Source of the DNA: JAAURS01 sp031362245
GTDB taxonomy: Bacteria; Cyanobacteriota; Cyanobacteriia; Thermosynechococcales; Thermosynechococcaceae
Assembly (NCBI GenBank): GCA_031362245.1
Contig: JANLSD010000058.1
Location: forward strand, 1 to 37,329
Direction of reading: 5' to 3'
Length of the DNA stretch: 37,329 nt
The notes beneath the pieces were generated by a model that did no database searches, was not told the DNA's origin, and worked only from the letters and a program-made list of their open reading frames with translations. Shown here one piece after another: positions 31,522-37,329 of the stretch. Both the position numbers and the translations under genes were made by a program. The number at the start of each line of letters is the position of its first letter. Positions within the stretch are counted from its first letter, which is position 1.

Positions 31522-33643
31522 TCAATAAATCTCCGTCTGGAATATCCAGTTCAGCATCAATTTGTTCTTTTGTATAGCCCTTTTTTATAAGAGTATTATA
31601 CATTTCATTAATTCTAATAATCTCTTGAGGTTTAGAATTCAAGTCTCTTTGTATAGTTTCAATTTCATTTGCATCAGGCACCTTGAATACTAAACTTGGA
31701 GAATTTTGAATACTTTGATCTATTTCATTAAAAAAGAATTGTGCTTTTTCGCCTACCCCACTAACACGAAGCCAAGCTTTAGTTCTGGTAAAAGCTGTAA
31801 ATAATCTGTTCCTTCCTTTCCTAGATGCTCTATGAGAGAAAATGCCATCAATACCAGCAGCGAAAACTATAGCAGCCTCGTTTCCTTTGGCTCTATGAAC
31901 CGTTGACAATGTGACCATATCATCCAAAGAAAAAGGCGGAGCTGAGGAGCTGGAAGCTAATAAGTTGTTAGAACGAATGGCATTTCTCATTAAAAACAGA
32001 GATATTTTTGCAAAATAACCCTTCGCATATCTATCGTCTAAACAGACAATAAGAATATCATGAGGCTTAATACCTTCATCGATTGCAGCCTTAATATTAT
32101 CAGAAATCCATAGGCACTCATTTTCCATTGATGTTGCTTTATAGCATTGAATAATATCTCTTACAGTCTGATATTCATATATTGACAGAGGACTATTTTC
32201 ACGATTTCGTTTTATAGTTACCGTAGTACCTATTATTAAATCCTGATCATTTTCAATGCTGTAACCAATATCAGTCCAATGATCTTTATTCTGAAGCATT
32301 TGTACAGGTCGCTCAGAATATATTGCAAATCCAAGAGCATGAGCAGTTACAAGAACATCTAGCGGATTTCGATAGCATTTGTAAAGAACAAGGTCATTAC
32401 TCTGATCAAAATCTAACTTCAACTTAAAAGCATTTAAGTCTATTTTTGGATTTCCATTTTCATTTGTGCCAAAAAGTATTTCTGGAGTTCTCTGGTAAAC
32501 ATTAAATATTGATTGCAAGTCATCATATGCCCACACAATATTCTTGTTAATTCCAGACTCTCCTATTGCTAATTTATAACAGAGTTGAAAAAATTCATTT
32601 GGCAAGTCTTGTGCTTCATCTATAAGAATATAATCGTATTTACTCTTGATATTTTTTGATTCAATATCTTTGCACACAAAGCTAAATGGATCATTATTAT
32701 TTGATTGCTTTGCTTCAGTTAATGGAATACTAACTACGGAATTCTCTAAGCAAGCATTATAATAGACTCCATCAATGGATTTACCTCCCCATGAATGCAG
32801 AACATCGATAAGATCCCAGCTTGGCTCTTCTCCAGCAAAGTGACGATAAAATCTTGAAATGGACTCTTTTATCAACCCATATAGGCTTTTGGTATAAAAT
32901 GTGAATAAGATTTTTTTTGTCGGATGTTGCAGATGTATATGTGCAGCTTTCATTGCCAACACAACTGTTTTTCCCGAACCAGCTAATCCTCTAATTCTTT
33001 GTGGCCCATTTATTAAACTTATTGCAATTTTTCTTTGTTCTACATCAAAACTTGATATTTCTTTTTCAAGTTCTATAAGTACATTTAATTTGGTTCCTGG
33101 ATCATTTGATATTTTTGTTCTCTTTGAAGCCTTTGTAAGAGCTATAGAGCCTTCAATTATTGATCTCGCCTCATCAAATACTTTGTTGTCAAGCTCGGCT
33201 TCAGTATTTATTTCAGCTAAAGCATTTCTTATGTCTTGGAATGATGAGAATACTTCACTATCTAGAGAATCAACGCCTGAATCTTCAGGATTTTCAATAT
33301 AGAGATAACTATTAAGATTTAAAGCTAATTTATTTTTGCTAATTCTAAGATTTTTGCTTTTTTTAATGCTCGATTCTACGAAGCTATAAAGTTGACTTAA
33401 TTTCTCGTCGTCATTATTCAAATCATATTTATTAGATGTATTAATTAAAATGATACCATGTTTTTTTGATAGTATGCAAAATTTAGATCTTACCGTACTC
33501 GCTTCATAATCCCTAAACACCGGAAACCCATAATAAAATACAGAATTATTTAACATCAAATCATTTTCATTTTCTTCAAAGAAACTAATTATCTCCCTGT
33601 CGATTCCATTTGGTGAAATTTCTTTTGCAATTATTTTTTCCAA
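31514..33643 (-). CDS. SF1 (UvrD/Rep-like) helicase, DUF2290-associated
   Basis: The frame opens with GTG at 33652, but GAGG at 33655-33652 lies eight bases before TTG 33643, which I take as the start (~709 residues). Numbered from the GTG: an N-terminal domain 1-200 with strands (FCILSKKHGIILIN) that resembles a degenerate nuclease-like or NERD-like module; Q motif Gln206; Walker A GLAGSGKT 222-229; DEAQD 345-349; AYDDLQ 375-380; YRNP 427-430; TVHRAKGNEA 584-593; RLFTAFTRTK 616-625. All SF1 helicase motifs are intact, so ATPase activity is likely. The gene is about one third G+C, contains no HIP1, and is coupled to DUF2290 by an 8-base overlap. A DNA-targeting or phage-defence role is inferred. 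Confidence 0.88.
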   Translation of the reverse strand: MEKIIAKEISPNGIDREIISFFEENENDLMLNNSVFYYGFPVFRDYEASTVRSKFCILSKKHGIILINTSNKYDLNNDDEKLSQLYSFVESSIKKSKNLRISKNKLALNLNSYLYIENPEDSGVDSLDSEVFSSFQDIRNALAEINTEAELDNKVFDEARSIIEGSIALTKASKRTKISNDPGTKLNVLIELEKEISSFDVEQRKIAISLINGPQRIRGLAGSGKTVVLAMKAAHIHLQHPTKKILFTFYTKSLYGLIKESISRFYRHFAGEEPSWDLIDVLHSWGGKSIDGVYYNACLENSVVSIPLTEAKQSNNNDPFSFVCKDIESKNIKSKYDYILIDEAQDLPNEFFQLCYKLAIGESGINKNIVWAYDDLQSIFNVYQRTPEILFGTNENGNPKIDLNAFKLKLDFDQSNDLVLYKCYRNPLDVLVTAHALGFAIYSERPVQMLQNKDHWTDIGYSIENDQDLIIGTTVTIKRNRENSPLSIYEYQTVRDIIQCYKATSMENECLWISDNIKAAIDEGIKPHDILIVCLDDRYAKGYFAKISLFLMRNAIRSNNLLASSSSAPPFSLDDMVTLSTVHRAKGNEAAIVFAAGIDGIFSHRASRKGRNRLFTAFTRTKAWLRVSGVGEKAQFFFNEIDQSIQNSPSLVFKVPDANEIETIQRDLNSKPQEIIRINEMYNTLIKKGYTKEQIDAELDIPDGDLLSE

Positions 33644-34186
33644 AGTACTCACCTCGATATTCTTGTGATTTTATTGTGGATAACTCTTTGGCTGAATACT
33701 GTAAAATCACTATTCAAAAGTTTTTAAATATAGCCCTATTCCAGTTCAGTCAAAAAAAGCTGTTCTTGTTTAGATATGGAGTCACAAGCCTAGCATCTCT
33801 TTGAATGAGATTTCAATGCTTCCTTGGATAGTAACACTTCTCTTCGACTATCATTTTGCGATGATTTCTTTAAATAAGCTGTCGAGATTTAGAGATAATG
33901 ATACTCATACATAAATAGTATCCAGTCATATTGATATTATCAGGAAATTTCCGTATTCTTTCGGATGTCTTATTGTCTAACTTCTTTTACAATTACCTAT
34001 CTTCAATGCTAATTTGGTGTCTAGGTATACTTGTATAGCTCCAGAAGACTTCGTCTTTAGTTTTGCAATCTTATTTACCTTGATCACTATTTTTATTGGC
34101 ACAACTAATTATAATTTGCGACTCCACCACAAAACCAATCGCCCTAGGACATTACCTCCCCTTCCCAACAACGCTACACCCCCTGT
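33644..34186. other. AT-rich spacer upstream of the helicase operon
   Basis: About 540 bases, markedly AT-rich, between two divergent units. It should contain the leftward helicase promoter. I find no credible gene; a 64-codon rightward frame (33610-33804) mostly overlaps the helicase start in antisense and has no ribosome site. Base composition returns to the genome average close to 34120, which marks the right edge of the AT-rich island. Confidence 0.6.
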
Positions 34187-36463
34187 ATGACAACCGCCTC
34201 CCCCCTTCATCTCTTTGGTATCCGCCACCACGGCCCTGGCTCAGCCCGTAGCCTCCTGCAAGCGCTACAAACCCTCCAGCCCGATGTCATCCTCATTGAA
34301 GGGCCACCGGAAGCCGAAACCATTCTGCCATTGCTCACCCACACCCAAATGCAGCCCCCAGTTGCAATGCTGCTCTACGTCCTCGATACGCCCCATCTCG
34401 CAGCCTATTATCCCCTTGCAAAATTTTCGCCCGAGTGGCAAGCCCTCCAATTTGGGTTAAAGCAACAAATCCCAATTCGGATGATGGACTTGCCCCAAAG
34501 TCATCAGTTAACCCCGATCGCAGAACCTCCAGCCGAACCCGACCTTAAGCCTGAATCCACCGAACCAAACCCATCCTAAACCCTCAAACGAGAAATCTGC
34601 CGCGACCCGCTGCTCTGGCTAGCCCAAGCCGCAGGCTACAGCGACGGCGAACGCTGGTGGGAGCAATTTGTAGAACAGCGTCAAAACAGCACCGATGTCT
34701 TCACAGGCATCCTGGAAGCCATGACCGAGCTGCGCACCGCCGTCGAAACCCAATATCCACCGGATTTAGAAAATCCCAAAGATCGCCGCGAAGCCCTCCG
34801 CGAAGCCCACATGCGCCAAACCATCCGGCAGGCCCAGAAAGACGGATTCACCAAAATTGCGATCGTCTGCGGCGCATGGCATACCCCCGCCTTAGTGCCA
34901 CCCCTCGCCCCCGCCAAAGCCGATGCCGCCCTCCTCAAAGGCTTACCCAAAGCCAAAGTCTCCGCCACCTGGGTACCTTGGACCTACGAACGCCTGACCA
35001 TTCAAAGCGGCTACGGCGCAGGCGTGGAATCCCCTGGCTGGTACGAGCACCTGTGGCAAGTGAATGACCGCCCCTCAGAACGTTGGCTCGTCAAAATTGC
35101 AAGGCTCCTGCGCACCAAAGACCTAGACGCATCCTCCGCCAGCGTCGTCGAAACCGTCCGCATGGCAGAAGCCCTCGCCGCCCTGCGCGATCGCACCGCC
35201 CCCGGCCTACCCGAACTCAACGAAGCCGTCCAGACCGTGCTGTGTTTTGGGGATGCCACCCCCATGCAGCTCATTGCGCGACAGCTCATGGTGGGCGATC
35301 GCCTCGGCACCGTCCCCGACGAAACCCCCATGGTGCCCCTCCAGCAAGACCTGCGACGGCTCCAGCAACGGCTGCGCCTGAAGCCCGAAGCCCTGGACAA
35401 AGAACTGGTATTGGATCTACGAAAAGAGATAGATCTGGGGCGATCACAGCTCCTCCACCGCCTCAATTTGCTCAATATTCCCTGGGGTGAAGCCAAGGAA
35501 ATTAGCGGCAAAGGCACCTTTAAGGAAAAATGGATCCTGCGCTGGCGACCGGAACTGGAAATTGCCCTGATTGAAGCAGGCCGCTGGGGCAATACCGTCG
35601 AAATTGCCGCCACCGCCTTCACCTGCGATCGCGCCACCCACGCCACCCAACTTCCCCCCCTCACCGCCCTCCTAGAACAAGTCCTCCTCGCCACCTTGCC
35701 CGCCGCCGTCCGCCACGTCATGGAAAGACTGGAGGCAGAAGCGGCGATCGCCAGTGACCTGATTCACCTCATGGGGTCCCTCCCCGCCCTCGCCAACCTA
35801 TTGCGCTACAGCGACGTGCGCCAGACCGATGTGGGCACCCTCACCCACGTCGTCGATGGCTTGGTGGCGCGGATTTGCATTGGTTTACCGATGGCCTGCG
35901 CGTCGCTCGACGACGATGCCGCCGCCCAAATGCTGGAGCAAATGGTGCAAACCCATCGCGCCATTAAACTATTGCAAAATGACCACCACCACCACGACTG
36001 GATGGTCGTCTTAACGCGGTTAGCCGACCAAGCCCAGCTTCATGGACTCTTGGCTGGACGTTGCTGTCGGCTGTTGCTCGACGAAGGCCAGCTCAACGGC
36101 ACCCAAGCCGCCCAACGCCTCAACCTCGCCCTCTCCCGCGCCGTGGAACCCGCCCAAGCCGCCGTCTGGATTGAGGGATTTTTGCAGGGTAGCGGCCTAC
36201 TGCTCCTCCACGATAAAGAAATCTGGACAGTTCTAGATGAATGGGTCACAGAACTCCATCCCGATGCCTTTACGGCTCTGCTGCCGCTCCTGCGCCGTAC
36301 CTTTGCCGCCTTCACCGCTGCGGAACGTCGTCAGATGGCGGAGCGTGTGAAGCAGGGTTCTGCGGGACAGAAGACCGTGGTGGTGGCGGATTTGGATGGA
36401 GATCGCGCTTCCCTCGCCTTGCCCCTGATTGCCCAACTACTCGGACTGGAGTTCGCCCAATGA
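34187..36463 (+). pseudogene. DUF5682 family gene interrupted by one in-frame TAA
   Basis: Codons 1-130 (HLFGIRHHGPGSARSLLQAL, DVILIEGPPEAE, FSPEWQALQFGL, IRMMDLPQSHQL) and codons 132-758 (DPLLWLAQAAGYSDGERWWEQF, IAIVCGAWHTPAL, ATWVPWTYERL, GYGAGVESPGWYEHLW, LLHRLNLLNIPWGE) lie in the same frame and together make one full DUF5682 protein. Only TAA at 34577-34579, in a Pro-rich linker, breaks it, and no restart codon exists before ATG 34721. The GxRHH, LIEGP and CGAWH elements recall the TraB/EreA/ChaN fold. It overlaps the VWA gene by ATGA. It is either a recent pseudogene (for example CAA to TAA) or a sequence error. Confidence 0.85.
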
Positions 36464-37329
36464 CCGATTCCGAACACCTCCGCCGCTGGCGATTAATTCT
36501 AGGGAGTCCTGATGGCGCAGGTGCCGGAGGAGCAAGCAGTACTGGCATCACCCTTTCCGGCGACGATCTGACAATGGATCAGGCATTAGCCGCCCTCTAC
36601 AACACCGAAGAACAGCGCTCCGGCGGCTTAGAAAGTTCCTCCCCAAAAGTAGCCCGTTGGTTGGGAGATATCCGCAAGTACTTCCCCAGCTCCGTGGTGC
36701 GAATCATGCAGCAAGATGCCCTAGAACGCCTCAATCTTCAGCGGATGCTGCTAGAACCAGAACTTCTAGAGGCCATTGAACCTGACGTGCATTTAGTTGC
36801 AAATCTACTTTCCCTCAGTCGAGTCATGCCCAGCAAAACCAAAGATACCGCCCGTCTGGTCGTGCAGCGAGTGGTGGATGAACTCATGCAAAAGCTGCAA
36901 AACCCCATGCAGCAGGCCGTCATGGGCAGCCTCAACCGCGCCATCCGCAACCGCAGACCCCGCCACAATGAAATTGACTGGAACCGCACCATTCGCGCCA
37001 ATCTGCGGCACTACCAGCCCAAATACCGCACCATTATTCCTGAAACCCGCATCGGCTACGGTCGCAAACGCTCTGCCCTAAAGGATATTGTGCTGTGCGT
37101 GGATCAAAGCGGCTCGATGGCAACTTCCGTGGTGTATGCCAGTATTTTTGCAGCGGTGCTGGCTTCTCTGCCTGCGGTGAGCACCAAAATGGTGGTGTTT
37201 GACACCGTAATCGTAGATCTCACCGATCTGCTCCAAGATCCTGTCGAGGTGTTGTTTGGCACCCAGCTCGGCGGCGGAACGGACATCAACCAAGCCCTCA
37301 GCTACTGCCAAGAACTCATTCGCCAACCC
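36460..37329 (+). CDS. VWA (CoxE-like) domain protein, cut by the window edge
   Basis: 290 codons are present, open at the right edge. The N-terminal ~200 residues are helical, with RWLGDIRKYFPSSVVRIMQQDA, VVQRVVDELMQKL and RNRRPRHNEIDWNRTIRANL. Then a von Willebrand A domain begins at about residue 208 with IVLCVDQSGSM, a complete MIDAS DxSxS (Asp215, Ser217, Ser219), and later GGGTDINQAL. Known: VWA proteins of this type are encoded with MoxR AAA+ ATPases, DUF5682, DUF5691 and SWIM proteins; the VWA protein is the likely substrate adaptor. It is coupled to the DUF5682 gene (ATGA). I expect the ATPase and the other members in the flanking DNA. Confidence 0.9.
   Translation, partial: MTDSEHLRRWRLILGSPDGAGAGGASSTGITLSGDDLTMDQALAALYNTEEQRSGGLESSSPKVARWLGDIRKYFPSSVVRIMQQDALERLNLQRMLLEPELLEAIEPDVHLVANLLSLSRVMPSKTKDTARLVVQRVVDELMQKLQNPMQQAVMGSLNRAIRNRRPRHNEIDWNRTIRANLRHYQPKYRTIIPETRIGYGRKRSALKDIVLCVDQSGSMATSVVYASIFAAVLASLPAVSTKMVVFDTVIVDLTDLLQDPVEVLFGTQLGGGTDINQALSYCQELIRQP

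Noticed and set aside
33610..33804. 64-codon rightward frame upstream of the helicase
   Set aside because: It partly overlaps the helicase start in antisense, has no ribosome site, and a Phe/Leu/Ser-rich translation expected from AT-rich DNA.
34577..34579. Stop-codon recoding (TAA in DUF5682, TAG in the mazF-like gene) as an explanation for the interrupted genes
   Set aside because: Two different stop codons are involved, both are used normally elsewhere in the window, and there is no selenocysteine or pyrrolysine signal. Simple nonsense mutation or sequence error is enough.

Overview
The window comes from a cyanobacterial chromosome. The evidence is the abundance of HIP1 octamers (GCGATCGC) and near-HIP1 sites, a P-II gene behind an NtcA box, a BtpA homologue, a cyanobacterial acyl-ACP reductase, and DUF3181, DUF4926 and DUF6887/DUF6888 small proteins. 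I see no tRNA, rRNA, CRISPR array or complete transposase. Codon and base use in the core look like a mid-GC filamentous or Leptolyngbya-like lineage, but I cannot name the genus from this alone.

Layout. (1) Positions 1-4.2 kb are an accessory zone: a truncated DUF262 (GmrSD/ParB-like) gene, three ~38-40 bp direct repeats that look like one end of a Tn7/Tn5053-type transposon, a three-gene small-protein cassette ending in DUF4926, a Uma2 endonuclease, and a MazF/PemK toxin-antitoxin module whose toxin carries an in-frame TAG. A ~93 bp copy of that toxin's 3' end lies on the other side of Uma2. (2) Positions 4.2-16.2 kb are core metabolism: acnB, glnB, aroE, folE, then a leftward lipid cluster (SDR, acyl-ACP reductase, accA, SDR), btpA, folK and a Nudix hydrolase. 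The aldehyde-deformylating oxygenase gene that normally precedes the acyl-ACP reductase is absent from this locus. (3) Positions 16.3-29.4 kb hold a divergent phosphorylase/squalene synthase pair, a K+ channel with a C-terminal zinc ribbon, a type IV pilin-like protein, a membrane pentapeptide-repeat protein, a phosphodiester glycosidase-domain protein, a HEAT-repeat protein, FtsH, several small cyanobacterial proteins and an amino-acid-binding lipoprotein. (4) Positions 29.4-34.2 kb are a second accessory zone: the DUF6888/DUF6887 pair, a frameshifted small gene, and a strikingly AT-rich, HIP1-free two-gene operon coding for an SF1 helicase and a DUF2290 protein. (5) From 34.2 kb to the end lies the start of a MoxR/VWA-type cluster: a DUF5682 gene broken by one in-frame TAA, and a VWA protein that runs off the window.

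How the genes fit together. The lipid cluster couples malonyl-CoA supply (AccA) to acyl-ACP reduction (AAR), with two SDRs of unassigned substrate. FolE and FolK are two steps of folate synthesis, separated by about 6 kb. P-II is placed under nitrogen control. The accessory zones are rich in decayed toxin-antitoxin and defence-type genes. The best candidate for an undescribed system is the helicase-DUF2290 operon at 30.8-33.6 kb. The DUF5682-VWA cluster next to it is a recurrent but functionally unassigned gene set.
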